A DNA stretch of 51,810 bases from Microbacteriaceae bacterium 3FA27C10 (GTDB lineage: Bacteria > Actinomycetota > Actinomycetes > Actinomycetales > Microbacteriaceae): contig SCNI01000027.1 in NCBI GenBank assembly GCA_005502775.1, forward strand, positions 1-51,810, read 5' to 3'. The stretch's first letter is position 1, and every line of letters starts with the position of its first letter. The translations under genes were made by a program, and so were the position numbers. Of the stretch, positions 34,902 through 44,062 are shown piece after piece. The notes under the pieces are model-generated. The model did not search any database, was not told the DNA's origin, and was given only the letters and a program-made list of their open reading frames with translations.

Positions 34902-34948
34902 GGCCGCGTGCGGTTCGAGCCGTTCACCAGCTCGAGCCGCACGCGGCC
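34902..34948. terminator. Bidirectional terminator
   Basis: A 19-bp stem has arms at 34902-34920 and 34930-34948, one G-U pair and a 9-base loop. It lies between the convergent hydrolase and aldose epimerase genes. Confidence 0.88.
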
Positions 34949-34970
34949 TCTTGTGCGATCTGCCGCCGTT

Positions 34971-35897
34971 CTACACGCCTCGGAAGCGGATGCCCCAGGC
35001 CAGCGTCCAGGTCTCGCCCGGCTCCAGCCAGCGCAGTCCCTCCCCCGAGTTGAACGCGTTCGCCGGGGCCGTCATGGGCTCGATCGCCACCGCCTGACGC
35101 GCACCCTCGGGCGCCGCGAAGTTCTGGGGCGTGAACACCTGCACGAAGCGGAAGTCCTCGTCGGCCCACAGCTCGACGCGGCGGCCGTCGGGTGCCTCCA
35201 GCGACTGCGTGCTGCGTCCATCCGTGGTGCGAACGCCTCCGAAGCCGTGGTCGATCTCGAGTCCGCCCACGCGGCGGCCCTGCGTGAGGTCGAAGTCGGT
35301 GCCGGCCACGGCCTCCTCCGACACGGGGATCTGCTTGTCGTCGGTGAGGAAGCGCGTCGCGGCGTCGATGGTGAGCACCAGCTCTTCGGTGCGAACGCCG
35401 CCGAGCGCGAGATAGGGATGCGCGCCCACGGCCGCCGGGGCGGAAACGGCGGAGTCGTTGCGCAGCGTGTGCGTCACCGTCATCCCCTCGGGCGTGAGGG
35501 CATGCTCCACCGTCGTCTCGAGGAGGAAGGGGTAGCCGTGCTGCGGGAAGATCGTCGCCCCCTGCTTCACCCGGTGGCGTTCCTGTTCGAGCAGCCGGTA
35601 GCCGGTGTTGCGCAGCAGACCGTGGATGGCGTTGCCCGTCTTCGGCTCGGTGACGTCGAGCTGCTGGCGGGCGCCGTCGAGCATCCAGGCGCCTCCCGCC
35701 ACCCGGTTGGGCCAGGGCACGAGCACGATGCCGGCGGCCCCGGGCGGGGTCGCCGACTCCGGGAAGCTCTCGACCAGGGCGACGCCGTCGACCTCGAGCG
35801 AGCGGATGCCGGCGGCCACCTGGGTGACGACGGCCGAGACCGCACGCCCTTCGATCGTCAGGCTCAGCGGATACTGTTCTCCCGTGGGTGCGCGCAC
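34971..35897 (-). CDS. Aldose 1-epimerase (galactose mutarotase family)
   Basis: This 308-residue beta-sandwich enzyme would interconvert alpha and beta anomers of sugars. Family motifs include NRVAGGAWMLDG (substrate-binding Asn-Arg), NAIHGLLRNTGYRL with the first His, AAVGAHPYLALGG with the catalytic His, and the C-terminal VAIEPMTAPANAFNSGEG with the catalytic Glu. It starts at GTG 35897, 9 bases after folD, and is thus the last gene of glyA-folD-epimerase. The metabolic link to one-carbon genes is not obvious. Confidence 0.9.
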   Translation of the reverse strand: MRAPTGEQYPLSLTIEGRAVSAVVTQVAAGIRSLEVDGVALVESFPESATPPGAAGIVLVPWPNRVAGGAWMLDGARQQLDVTEPKTGNAIHGLLRNTGYRLLEQERHRVKQGATIFPQHGYPFLLETTVEHALTPEGMTVTHTLRNDSAVSAPAAVGAHPYLALGGVRTEELVLTIDAATRFLTDDKQIPVSEEAVAGTDFDLTQGRRVGGLEIDHGFGGVRTTDGRSTQSLEAPDGRRVELWADEDFRFVQVFTPQNFAAPEGARQAVAIEPMTAPANAFNSGEGLRWLEPGETWTLAWGIRFRGV

Positions 35898-35906
35898 CCC
35901 TTCAGC

Positions 35907-36788
35907 CTAGCGAGCGCGGCGCTCGGCCTCGTCGACCACGTTCGCAAGCAGCATCGCTCGCGTCATCGGGCCGACTCCGCCGGGAACAGGCGAGAGGAAG
36001 CCCGCGACCTCGGCCACAGCCGGGTCGACGTCGCCGATCAGCCGCGCCTTGCCGGTCTCCTCGTTCACCACTCGGGTGATGCCCACGTCGAGCACGGCGG
36101 CCCCGGGCTTCACCCAGTCGGCCTTGATGAGGCCGGGCACGCCCACGGCGGCGACCACGACATCCGCCCGCCGCACCTCGGCGGCGAGGTCGACCGTGCG
36201 CGAGTGCGTGAGCGTGACGGTGGCGTCGACGCCCTTGCGGGTGAGGAGCAGCCCGAGCGGGCGGCCCACGGTGAGGCCGCGGCCGACCACCACCACGTGC
36301 TTGCCCGCGAGGGTGATGCCGTAGCGGGTGAGCATCTCGACGATGCCGGCGGGGGTGCACGGCAGGGGCGAGTGCAACTCGCCCTCGACGCCGAGCACGA
36401 GGCGCCCGAGGTTGGTGGGGTGCAGGCCGTCGCTGTCCTTCGCGGGGTCGATCAGCTCGAGCATCGCGTTCTCGTCGATGCCGGCGGGCAACGGCAGCTG
36501 CACGATGTAGCCCGTGACGGCCTCGTTGGCGTTGAGGCCCTCGATGGCGTCGCGCACATCCTGCTCGGTGGCGTCGGCGGGCAGGTCGACGCGCACCGAC
36601 TCGATGCCCACTTCGGCGCAGTCGCGGTGCTTGCCGGCCACGTACGAGACCGAGCCGGGGTCGCTTCCCACGAGCAGCGTGCCGAGGCCGGGCACCACGC
36701 CCTGCGCGCGCAGGGCGGCGACGCGCTCGGCCACCTCCGCCTTGATGGCGGCGGCTGTGGCCACGCCGTCGAGCCGCACGGCTACCAC
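35907..36788 (-). CDS. folD: Methylenetetrahydrofolate dehydrogenase/cyclohydrolase FolD
   Basis: This bifunctional enzyme of about 293 residues converts 5,10-methylene-THF to 10-formyl-THF with NADP. It contains [14 protein letters not shown] with the catalytic Lys, the signature [26 protein letters not shown], and the Rossmann motif [15 protein letters not shown]. The C-terminus carries [21 protein letters not shown] 36788 overlaps the glyA stop by 7 bases. GTG 36779 is possible. Being coupled to glyA places both under the upstream ZTP riboswitch. Confidence 0.95.
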   Translation of the reverse strand: MVAVRLDGVATAAAIKAEVAERVAALRAQGVVPGLGTLLVGSDPGSVSYVAGKHRDCAEVGIESVRVDLPADATEQDVRDAIEGLNANEAVTGYIVQLPLPAGIDENAMLELIDPAKDSDGLHPTNLGRLVLGVEGELHSPLPCTPAGIVEMLTRYGITLAGKHVVVVGRGLTVGRPLGLLLTRKGVDATVTLTHSRTVDLAAEVRRADVVVAAVGVPGLIKADWVKPGAAVLDVGITRVVNEETGKARLIGDVDPAVAEVAGFLSPVPGGVGPMTRAMLLANVVDEAERRAR

Positions 36789-38056
36789 TGCTCGAGGCCC
36801 GGGTAGAGCGGGAAGGCGTCGGTGAGGGCCACCACGCGGGCGCGCAGCGCGGCCACGTCGGGCGCCGGCTGCAGCGCGGCGGCGATGATCTCGGCCACCT
36901 CGGTGAACTCGACGTCGCCGAAGCCACGGGTGGCGAGAGCCGGGGTGCCGATGCGCAGGCCGGAGGTCACCATCGGGGGGCGCGGGTCGAAGGGGACCGA
37001 GTTGCGGTTCACGGTGATGCCCACCTCGTGCAGGATGTCCTCGGCCTGCTGGCCGTCGAGCTCCGAGGTGCGCAGGTCGGCGAGCACGAGGTGTACGTCG
37101 GTTCCGCCGGTGAGCACGTCGACGCCGGCCGCGCGGGAGTCGGCGGCGGTGAGGCGGTCGGCGAGGATGCGAGCACCGCTCAGGGTGCGCTCCTGGCGAT
37201 CGCGGAACTCGGGCTCGGCCGCGAGCTTGAACGCGGTGGCCTTGGCGGCGATGACGTGCATCAGGGGCCCGCCCTGCTGGCCGGGGAACACGTTCGAGTT
37301 CAGCTTCTTGGCGAGCTCCATGTCGCGGCTCACGATGAAGCCGGAGCGGGGGCCGCCGATGGTCTTGTGCACGGTGGAGGAGACCACGTCGGCGAAGGGC
37401 ACGGGCGAGGGATGCAAGCCCGCGGCCACCAGACCGGCGAAGTGCGCCATGTCGACCCAGAGCTTGGCGCCCACCTCGTCGGCGATGGCACGGAACGCGG
37501 CGAAGTCGAGGTGGCGGGGGTAGGCCGACCAGCCGGCGATGATGACCTGCGGCTTGTGCTCGAGGGCCTTGTCGCGCACGACGTTCATGTCGACGAGGAA
37601 GGTCTCGGGGTCGACACCGTAGGACACGGCGTTGTAGAGCTTGCCCGAGAAGTTGAGCTTCATGCCGTGGGTGAGGTGGCCGCCGTGCGAGAGCTCGAGG
37701 CCGAGGATGGTGTCGCCGGGCGTGGCGATGGCGCTCAGCACGGCCGCGTTGGCGGTGGCGCCGGAGTGCGGCTGCACGTTGGCGTACTCCGCCCCGAACA
37801 GCGACTTGGCGCGGGCGATCGCCAGCTCCTCCGCGATGTCGACGAACTCGCATCCGCCGTAGTACCGGCGGCCGGGGTAGCCCTCGGCGTACTTGTTGGT
37901 GAGCACCGAGCCCTGCGACTCGAGCACCGCACGGGGCACGAAGTTCTCGGAGGCGATCATCTCGAGGGTGCCGCGCTGGCGGCCCAGCTCGAGCTTCAGC
38001 ACCTCGGCGATCTCGGGATCGACCTCGCTGAGCGGCGCGTTGAAGATGTCGGACAT
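36782..38056 (-). CDS. glyA: Serine hydroxymethyltransferase
   Basis: This 424-residue PLP enzyme makes glycine and methylene-THF from serine and THF. The PLP lysine lies in [16 protein letters not shown]. The family regions [32 protein letters not shown] and [13 protein letters not shown] are all present. It starts at ATG 38056 with AAAAGGAG upstream. It is the first gene of glyA-folD-epimerase. A ZTP riboswitch in the leader indicates induction when ZTP builds up, that is, when 10-formyl-THF is short. Confidence 0.96.
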   Translation of the reverse strand: MSDIFNAPLSEVDPEIAEVLKLELGRQRGTLEMIASENFVPRAVLESQGSVLTNKYAEGYPGRRYYGGCEFVDIAEELAIARAKSLFGAEYANVQPHSGATANAAVLSAIATPGDTILGLELSHGGHLTHGMKLNFSGKLYNAVSYGVDPETFLVDMNVVRDKALEHKPQVIIAGWSAYPRHLDFAAFRAIADEVGAKLWVDMAHFAGLVAAGLHPSPVPFADVVSSTVHKTIGGPRSGFIVSRDMELAKKLNSNVFPGQQGGPLMHVIAAKATAFKLAAEPEFRDRQERTLSGARILADRLTAADSRAAGVDVLTGGTDVHLVLADLRTSELDGQQAEDILHEVGITVNRNSVPFDPRPPMVTSGLRIGTPALATRGFGDVEFTEVAEIIAAALQPAPDVAALRARVVALTDAFPLYPGLEQW

Positions 38057-38099
38057 GACGGGCTCCTTTTCGGCGTGACGGACTACGTGTGTCGGGATC

Positions 38100-38178
38100 C
38101 GTATCGACCCAGGCGCGCGGCCGAATCCCTGTCCGTCGCTTCCCGATGGTGACCATCTGAACGCCAGTTGCGACCCCG
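38100..38178 (-). promoter_or_regulatory. ZTP (pfl) riboswitch before glyA-folD
   Basis: The minus-strand leader contains stem P1 GTCGC/GCGAC (38170-38174 with 38135-38139). Its internal loop AACTGGCG faces GGGAA. Hairpin P2 is GATGG-TCA-CCATC. The second conserved block is CGCGCCTGGG (38108-38117), whose CGCC can pair with CTGGCG. These are the hallmarks of the pfl motif that binds ZTP/ZMP, and glyA and folD are classic targets. No intrinsic terminator is obvious before the AAAAGGAG site, so control may be translational. Confidence 0.83.
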
Positions 38179-38216
38179 TCAGCTTACCTCAGCCGGGCCC
38201 TGCGCACAGCGGCGAT

Positions 38217-39455
38217 TCAGCTGCGCTGGGCGCGGCGGGTGAGCGCCGGGGTCACGGCGAGCAGCGCGATGCCGAGGGCGAGGGCGAGCAGGTAGATCCA
38301 GGGCAGCGAGCCGAGGCCCAGCGCGTCCAGGAAGAACCCGCCCACGAGCGCCCCGACGCCGATGCCGGCGTTGAACGCGGTGGAGTAGAAGGCGCTGGCA
38401 GAATCGCGGATGGCCGGTGAAGCCGCGTGCATCAGCCGCGTCGGCAGGAGCGTCGGGATGACCCCGAAGGCGATGCCCCAGACGAAGAACGCGCCGATCG
38501 CGATCACGGGGTTCGCGGCGAACACGGCGAGCAGCAGCACGGATGCGCCGGTCGCGGCGAGCGAGATCATCAGGCCCGTCGCGGGGCGGCGCCCGAAGAG
38601 CGCCCCGGCGGTGAACACGCCGATCGCGCCGGCGAGGCCGTAGATGAGCAGCAGCAGGCCCACCTGGCCCTCGGGCACTCCCATCGAGCCGATCAGGAAC
38701 GGCGCGATGTAGGTGTAGAAGGAATAGTTGCCGATCATCACCACGGCCACGAGCATGCAGATCAGCGCCACCACGGGAACGGTGGGGTCGAGCTTTCCAC
38801 GACGGCGTTCGCGCCGGAGGGCGGCCGTGTCGGTGGACACCTCGAGGTGCTTGCGGTGATCGACGCGCGGCAGCAGCATCCAGATCATCACGGAGCCGAG
38901 CAGCGCGAGCGCGCCGATGCCGAGGAACGGTGCCCGCCAGCCGAGCGCGTGCCCGACGGTCGTGGCGAGCGGAACACCCAGCACGAAGGCGAGCGTGCCG
39001 CCGCCGGTGGTGATCGCGACGGCGCGGCCGATCTGCTCCTTGGGCACGAGGTGCGCCGAGTAGGCGCCCACGACGCCCCAGAAGACGCCGTGCGCCATGC
39101 CGCTCACGATGCGCGCACCCGCGAGCACCTCGAAGTTCGGGGCGAGACCGCCCACCACGCTGCCGAGGGCGATGACGATCAGCACGAACATCAGCAGCAG
39201 GTGCCTGGGCACGCGGCGGAACAGGAAGGTGAGCGGAACGCTCGTGAGCACCACCGCGAAGGCGAAGAAGCTGATCAGGAGGCCGGTCTGCGATTCGGAG
39301 ACGCCGAGGCCGGCGCTCATCTCCGGCAGGAGACCGGTGGGGATCATCTCGGCGGTCACCGAGAGGAACACGGCGAGGGAGAGGACGATCAGTCCGCCCC
39401 AGGGGAAGGGTTTCACGACGGGAAGCGCTCCCGTCTTCGGCAAAAGTGTGGTCAC
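38217..39455 (-). CDS. MFS transporter, DHA1-type efflux permease
   Basis: This protein of about 412 residues has twelve predicted helices. The loop 2-3 basic motif (FLFRRVPRHLLL) and motif C-like glycines are seen in helix 5 (ITTGGGTLAFVLGVPLATTVG). A cytoplasmic loop of about 40 basic residues lies in the middle (VDHRKHLEVSTDTAALRRERRRGK). The family includes sugar and drug exporters such as AraJ and YdhP. GTG 39455 begins VTTLLPKTG. A 5-codon frame ending on this GTG precedes it. It diverges from purU across about 210 bases. Confidence 0.85.
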   Translation of the reverse strand: MTTLLPKTGALPVVKPFPWGGLIVLSLAVFLSVTAEMIPTGLLPEMSAGLGVSESQTGLLISFFAFAVVLTSVPLTFLFRRVPRHLLLMFVLIVIALGSVVGGLAPNFEVLAGARIVSGMAHGVFWGVVGAYSAHLVPKEQIGRAVAITTGGGTLAFVLGVPLATTVGHALGWRAPFLGIGALALLGSVMIWMLLPRVDHRKHLEVSTDTAALRRERRRGKLDPTVPVVALICMLVAVVMIGNYSFYTYIAPFLIGSMGVPEGQVGLLLLIYGLAGAIGVFTAGALFGRRPATGLMISLAATGASVLLLAVFAANPVIAIGAFFVWGIAFGVIPTLLPTRLMHAASPAIRDSASAFYSTAFNAGIGVGALVGGFFLDALGLGSLPWIYLLALALGIALLAVTPALTRRAQRS

Positions 39456-39668
39456 GGAGTGCGCACCATTCGAAAACAACTCGAAATTCGGCGGACAGAG
39501 GAGGCTCGAGTGCCTGTCCTGACGACCTGAAGCACCGTGTCTGCTCGCGTCGGCCGGAGCGGCCCCGCGAGACGGTGACGACTTCGTACATGCCCGTGGC
39601 CGAACGATGACCGCTCGACCAATGACTATTGTAGCTGAGGGGCACCTGTGGGCAAGAGGAGAATCGGT

Positions 39669-40526
39669 ATGGCACTGCCGCACAATCATTGGGTTCTGAC
39701 CTTCGTCTGCCCCGACCTGCCGGGCATCGTGCACGCGGTGAGCGGTGCGGTGGTCGAATCCGGTGGCAACATCACGGAGTCGCAGCAGTTCTCCTCGGCC
39801 GACACGGGCCGCTTCTTCATGCGGCTGCAGGTGGAGTCCGACGCGAGCCGCGCCTCCTTCGAGGCGTCCCTGGCCCCGGTGGTGGAGCACTTCGGCATGA
39901 CGTGGCGCATCGACGAGGTGGGGCGTCCGCTCCGCACCCTCGTGCTCGTGTCCACCGCAGCGCACTGCCTCAACGACCTGCTGTTCCGCCGGCGCGCCGG
40001 TCAGCTGCCGGTCGAAGTCCCGCTCGTGCTCTCGAACCACGGCTCGCTGCGCGAGCTCGCCGGGTTCTACGACGTGCCCTTCGAGTCGCTACCGGTGACG
40101 GATGCCGCGTCGAAGGCCGCCTTCGAGCAGCGCGTCATCGAGGCGGTCGAGGAGCACGACATCGAGCTCGTGGTGCTCGCGCGATACATGCAGATCATCT
40201 CCCCCGAGCTCTGCGAGCGCCTCGCCGGCCGGCTGATCAACATCCACCACTCCTTCCTGCCCGGATTCAAGGGCGCCAACCCCTACAAGCAGGCGCACGC
40301 CCGGGGGGTGAAGCTCATCGGGGCGACAGCGCATTTCGTGACGAGCGATCTCGACGAGGGGCCGATCATCGAGCAGAACGTGGTTCGGGTCGACCATTCG
40401 CGCACGCCCGCGCAGCTGGTGGCGATCGGACAGGACGAGGAGAGCCGCACGCTCACGCAGGCCGTCAAATGGTTCGCCGAGGACCGCGTGCTGCTCGACG
40501 GCGCGCGCACGATCATCTTCCGGTAG
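39669..40526 (+). CDS. purU: Formyltetrahydrofolate deformylase PurU
   Basis: This 285-residue enzyme hydrolyses 10-formyl-THF to formate and THF. An ACT domain (VLTFVCPDLPGIVHAVSGAVVESGGNI) is followed by the formyltransferase fold. The catalytic set includes INIHHSFLPGFKGANPY (the Asn-His pair) and the Asp in FVTSDLDEGPIIEQ. ATG 39669 follows AGAGGAG. It balances the pool fed by GlyA and FolD, whose operon ends nearby on the other strand. A TATTGT box at 39627 may be its -10. Confidence 0.95.
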   Translation: MALPHNHWVLTFVCPDLPGIVHAVSGAVVESGGNITESQQFSSADTGRFFMRLQVESDASRASFEASLAPVVEHFGMTWRIDEVGRPLRTLVLVSTAAHCLNDLLFRRRAGQLPVEVPLVLSNHGSLRELAGFYDVPFESLPVTDAASKAAFEQRVIEAVEEHDIELVVLARYMQIISPELCERLAGRLINIHHSFLPGFKGANPYKQAHARGVKLIGATAHFVTSDLDEGPIIEQNVVRVDHSRTPAQLVAIGQDEESRTLTQAVKWFAEDRVLLDGARTIIFR

Positions 40527-40543
40527 CTGAGTAAGGTCAGAAC

Positions 40544-41485
40544 ATGTGCACCCGCATCTTCTGGAACGACAACGCCGTGGCCAAGACCGTCAGCCGCTGC
40601 ATGGACTGGTCGGTCAGCGACGAGCCCGAGCTGTGGTTCGTTCCGCGCGGCACCGCACGCTCCGGCAACGCCGGTGAGGGCTCGCTCGAGTGGACCTCGA
40701 GCTACTCGAGCGTCTCGGTGAGCATGTGGGGCCTCGGCACGGTCGACGGCCTCAACGAGAAGGGGCTCGGCGCGCACGCACTCTACCTCGACGTCGACGA
40801 GGTCGAGTTCCCGCCGGCCGACGAGCGCCCCGCGATCTCGCTCGCCGTGTGGGTGCAGTACCTGCTCGACGGCTTCGCCACGGTCGCGGAGGCGGTGGCG
40901 GCGATCGATGCCGTGCGCATCCATTCCCAGCCCTTGCGCGGGCAGCAGATGGGCATCCACATCGCCCTCGAGGACGCCTCGGGCGACTCGGCGATCATCG
41001 AGCCGATCGGCGGCCGCCTCGTCGTGCATCACGGCTCGGAGTACACCGTGATGGCGAACTCGCCGTCACTCGACAAGCAACTCGCGAACCTCGCGAACTA
41101 CCGCCCGTTCGGCGGGGAGCTGCCGCCTCCCGGCGACATCTCGAGCATCGACCGCTTCGTGCGCGCCAGCTACTTCTTGCACTACCTGCCGGAACCCGAG
41201 AACGCCGAGCAGGCGGTGGCCGGGGTCTTCCAGCTGATCGAGAACGTGTCGGTGCCCTACGGCGCCCCCTACTCCGACGGCGGGGCCTACCCCACCTGGT
41301 GGCACTCCGGCGCCGACCTCACGAACCGCGTCTACTACTTCGGGTCGACGCGCAGCCCGAGCATCTTCTGGATCCCGCTGGACGGGCTCGCCGAGGGCAC
41401 AGAGGTGCTGCGCCTCGACCCGCGCGACCAGTCGCTCGTGGGCGACTCGACCGGCCGCCTGGCGCCCGCGGCCCTCGCCTTCTGA
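40544..41485 (+). CDS. Linear amide C-N hydrolase (choloylglycine hydrolase/penicillin acylase family)
   Basis: This 313-residue Ntn hydrolase has the catalytic Cys directly after the initiator Met (MCTRIFWND), so Met removal exposes the nucleophile. Other family marks are SRCMDWS with Arg and Asp, and the Asn/Arg region (VMANSPSLDKQLANL). There is no signal peptide, so it is cytoplasmic. The substrate may be a penicillin V-like amide, a bile salt or an acyl-homoserine lactone and cannot be read from the sequence. It follows purU by 17 bases and may be co-transcribed. Confidence 0.9.
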   Translation: MCTRIFWNDNAVAKTVSRCMDWSVSDEPELWFVPRGTARSGNAGEGSLEWTSSYSSVSVSMWGLGTVDGLNEKGLGAHALYLDVDEVEFPPADERPAISLAVWVQYLLDGFATVAEAVAAIDAVRIHSQPLRGQQMGIHIALEDASGDSAIIEPIGGRLVVHHGSEYTVMANSPSLDKQLANLANYRPFGGELPPPGDISSIDRFVRASYFLHYLPEPENAEQAVAGVFQLIENVSVPYGAPYSDGGAYPTWWHSGADLTNRVYYFGSTRSPSIFWIPLDGLAEGTEVLRLDPRDQSLVGDSTGRLAPAALAF

Positions 41486-41518
41486 GTCGGCCGCGCGCGT
41501 CGGCGCGACCAGCTGGCC

Positions 41519-42265
41519 TCAGGATGCGGCCGACGCCAGGCGCTCCCCGACGGCACCGAGCCGCTTCCAGCTCACCGGGTCGGTGAGGTCGAGAACCTCC
41601 GTCAGATAGGCGACACGGTGATCGCCGAGCTCGTGCAGCCGATAGGTGGTGACGAGCGGCGGAGTGCCGGCCGTCGCCTCGGGAAGGGCCTCGATCGCGT
41701 CGACGACCGCGACCACCGGATGCCCGGCCCGGAGCAGAGTGGGACGCTGCACCACGAAGTAGAGCACGGTCACGGTTTTGTCGTCGCCGGCGGGCGACGG
41801 TTCCGGGCCCGAACGCACCCCGATCTCGACGTCGGCGCCGTCGCGACACCGGCCGCGCATTCGGATGCCGGTCACGGCCTTCGGATGCGTGCAGAACAGC
41901 AACTCGGGCCGCGAAGCCTCCAGCGCTTCATCCGTGACGTCGAACTCCACGGTGAAGCGGTTGCTCTGCGCGAAGCGCTCGAGGCGCACCCGCTCACGAC
42001 GGTGCCTGCCGGCCGTGCGCCACAGCACGAACCAGCCCGCCACCCAGAGCACGCCGACACCGACGATGAACCATGGCACCAGATCGAGATCGCCGTCGGT
42101 CACGTAGACGGCGAGGAACACCACCAGCAGGCAGCTACCGAGGAAAGCCGCGATGCGCGGCCACAGCCGGCGAGCGTGCACGTCTTCCGTGCGCAGCCGG
42201 AACGCCCGCACCGCCTTCCGGTCGACGGCCTCGGTCAGTGCATCGAATCGCAGATCGTCGAACAT
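41519..42265 (-). CDS. Membrane protein of unknown function
   Basis: This 248-residue protein has two adjacent N-terminal helices (IAAFLGSCLLVVFLAVYV and WFIVGVGVLWVAGWFVLW). A basic stretch (RHRRERVRLERFA) and a soluble cytoplasmic beta-rich domain of about 150 residues follow. GGAGG lies just before the ATG. A TATTCT -10-like box sits between the nagB stop and this start, and an inverted repeat CTCGTC-N6-GACGAG (42274-42291) overlaps the leader. It follows nagB on the same strand but probably has its own promoter. No known domain was recognised. Confidence 0.7.
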   Translation of the reverse strand: MFDDLRFDALTEAVDRKAVRAFRLRTEDVHARRLWPRIAAFLGSCLLVVFLAVYVTDGDLDLVPWFIVGVGVLWVAGWFVLWRTAGRHRRERVRLERFAQSNRFTVEFDVTDEALEASRPELLFCTHPKAVTGIRMRGRCRDGADVEIGVRSGPEPSPAGDDKTVTVLYFVVQRPTLLRAGHPVVAVVDAIEALPEATAGTPPLVTTYRLHELGDHRVAYLTEVLDLTDPVSWKRLGAVGERLASAAS

Positions 42266-42305
42266 GAGCCCTCCTCGTCATTGAAGACGAGAATAGCTCA
42301 TTCCG

Positions 42306-43094
42306 TCAGAGGATGACCGGGTCCCAGGTGGGCTTGTTCTCGAATGCGTCCCGGTAGTACTCGAGCTCGCCGAGCATGCTCGCCGCCTCCTCGTCGACCA
42401 CCACGGTGGCGCGCGGATGCAGCTGGATGGCCGAGGCCGGCACGCTCGCAGTGAGCGGGCCCTCCACGGCGGCCGCCACGGCGTGCGCCTTGGCCGCTCC
42501 GAAGGCGAGAAGCACGAGCCGCCTCGCCCGCAGGATGGTGCCGAGCCCCTGCGTGATGGAGTGCACAGGCACCTCGTCGACCGAGTCGAAGAAGCGCGCG
42601 TTGTCCTCTCGCGTCTGCCGGGTGAGGGTCTTCACGCGCGTGAGCGAAGCGAACGACGAACCCGGCTCGTTGAAGCCGATGTGCCCGTCGGTGCCGATGC
42701 CGAGGATCTGCAGGTCGATGCCTCCGGAAGCGAGGATGGCGGCCTCGTAGCGCTCCCCCGCGGTCTCGATGCCGAGGGAGCGGCCGTCGGGCACGTGCAC
42801 CGCAGCCGGATTCAGGCCGAGCGGCACCACGACCTCGGCGTCGATCACCGAGTGGTAGCTCTGCGGGTGACCGACCGGGATGCCCACGTACTCGTCGAGG
42901 GCGAATCCACGTACGGCCGAGAGGTCGAGCCCGGCCCGCACCCGCTCCGCGAGAGCGCGATAGACCGGCACCGGGGTGTCGCCCGTCGCGAGGCCGAGCA
43001 CCGCATCCGGCTGCACCGCCACCAGCCGTTCGATGGCCTCGGCCACGAGAGCGCCCGCAGCCTTGCGCGAGCCGACGACGATCACTTCTGCCAC
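42306..43094 (-). CDS. nagB: Glucosamine-6-phosphate deaminase NagB
   Basis: This 262-residue enzyme turns glucosamine-6-phosphate into fructose-6-phosphate and ammonia. It has the phosphate loop LGLATGDTPVPVYR, the catalytic Asp in FALDEYVGIP, the family signature LQILGIGTDGHIGFNEPGSS with its His, and the catalytic Glu-His region VDEVPVHSITQGLG. GTG 43094 overlaps the end of the ROK kinase gene by 13 bases. It is the last gene of the minus-strand amino-sugar operon. Confidence 0.96.
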   Translation of the reverse strand: MAEVIVVGSRKAAGALVAEAIERLVAVQPDAVLGLATGDTPVPVYRALAERVRAGLDLSAVRGFALDEYVGIPVGHPQSYHSVIDAEVVVPLGLNPAAVHVPDGRSLGIETAGERYEAAILASGGIDLQILGIGTDGHIGFNEPGSSFASLTRVKTLTRQTREDNARFFDSVDEVPVHSITQGLGTILRARRLVLLAFGAAKAHAVAAAVEGPLTASVPASAIQLHPRATVVVDEEAASMLGELEYYRDAFENKPTWDPVIL

Positions 43095-44062
43095 GTGGAC
43101 ACCCTCTGTTCCTCATCGTCGACGGCACTGGCGGCCGCTTGTTCGCCGGGGCGCGGCGCCCCGACCAGGGCGGCCCCGACGGCAGCCGCCGGGAACCCGG
43201 CGGGCACCAGCAGCACCCGGCTCTCGAGCCCGAGCGAGGCCAGGAACGGCGACTCCACCGCCCAGGATGCCAGAACCCGCCGCACCTCGTCGAGCAGCCA
43301 GTCTCCCAGGTTGCTGAGTCCGCCGCCGATCATCACGATCTCGACGTCGACCGTCAGCACGAGAACCCGCACGGCGGCGGCCACGTTGTCGACGAGCAGG
43401 GAGCGGATGGCCTGGGCCGTACGGTCGCCGGCCTCGGCCGCGGCCAGCAGCGAGCGCGCCGGGATGGGGTCGTCGGTCGCCCACTGCCGCGCGATGGCGG
43501 AACCCGACGCCACGGTCTCGAGACAGCCCCGCTGCCCGCACGGGCAGAGCACACCCTGCGGGTCGACCGGGATGTGCCCGATCTCGCCGGCCGTGCCCCG
43601 CGCCCCGCGCCAGAGCGCCCCGTCGATCACGAGCCCGGCGGCGAGGCCGGTGCCGAGGTTGAGATAGGCCATCGAGCGCGCGGTGTGCCCGCTCTCCGCC
43701 GTCATCAGGTGGTAGGCGCCGAGGGCGGCCGCCTTCACGTCGTTCTCGACCTTCACAGCCCGGCCCAGCGCATCCGCGAGCCGCCGGCCGAGGTCGAGCT
43801 CGTCGAAGCCGAGGTTCACGGCGTGCGAGACGCTTCCGGTGGCGATGTCGACCTGCCCGGGGATCCCCACTCCGATGGAGCGGAAGTCGAGCGGCCGCCG
43901 GCCCGTGGCTCCGGCCACGCGCGCGATGCCGTCGAGCGCGGTGGCGACCACCGCCTCGGCGCCGAAGCCCGTGGCGAGACGCACGCGTTCCACGATGGCG
44001 CCGTCGGCGCCGACCGCCACCACGTCGGTCTTGGTGCCGCCGATGTCGAGCCCGAGTCTCAT
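43082..44062 (-). CDS. ROK-family sugar kinase, probable N-acetylglucosamine kinase
   Basis: This 326-residue ROK kinase has ATP-binding LGLDIGGTKTDVVAV and the catalytic Asp in VKVENDVKAAALG. The ROK signature GEIGHIPVDPQG carries ExGH, and CPCGQRGCLE binds zinc. It lacks an HTH, so it is an enzyme, not a regulator. Context between a GH3 glucosaminidase and nagB suggests phosphorylation of N-acetylglucosamine to GlcNAc-6-P. Its ATG overlaps the GH3 gene stop (ATGA). Confidence 0.88.
   Translation of the reverse strand: MRLGLDIGGTKTDVVAVGADGAIVERVRLATGFGAEAVVATALDGIARVAGATGRRPLDFRSIGVGIPGQVDIATGSVSHAVNLGFDELDLGRRLADALGRAVKVENDVKAAALGAYHLMTAESGHTARSMAYLNLGTGLAAGLVIDGALWRGARGTAGEIGHIPVDPQGVLCPCGQRGCLETVASGSAIARQWATDDPIPARSLLAAAEAGDRTAQAIRSLLVDNVAAAVRVLVLTVDVEIVMIGGGLSNLGDWLLDEVRRVLASWAVESPFLASLGLESRVLLVPAGFPAAAVGAALVGAPRPGEQAAASAVDDEEQRVSTWQK

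Noticed and set aside
41486-41534. Inverted repeat GTCGGCCGC/GCGGCCGAC between the Ntn hydrolase and the membrane protein.
   Set aside because: The loop is over 30 bases and one arm lies inside the coding region, so I do not call it a terminator.
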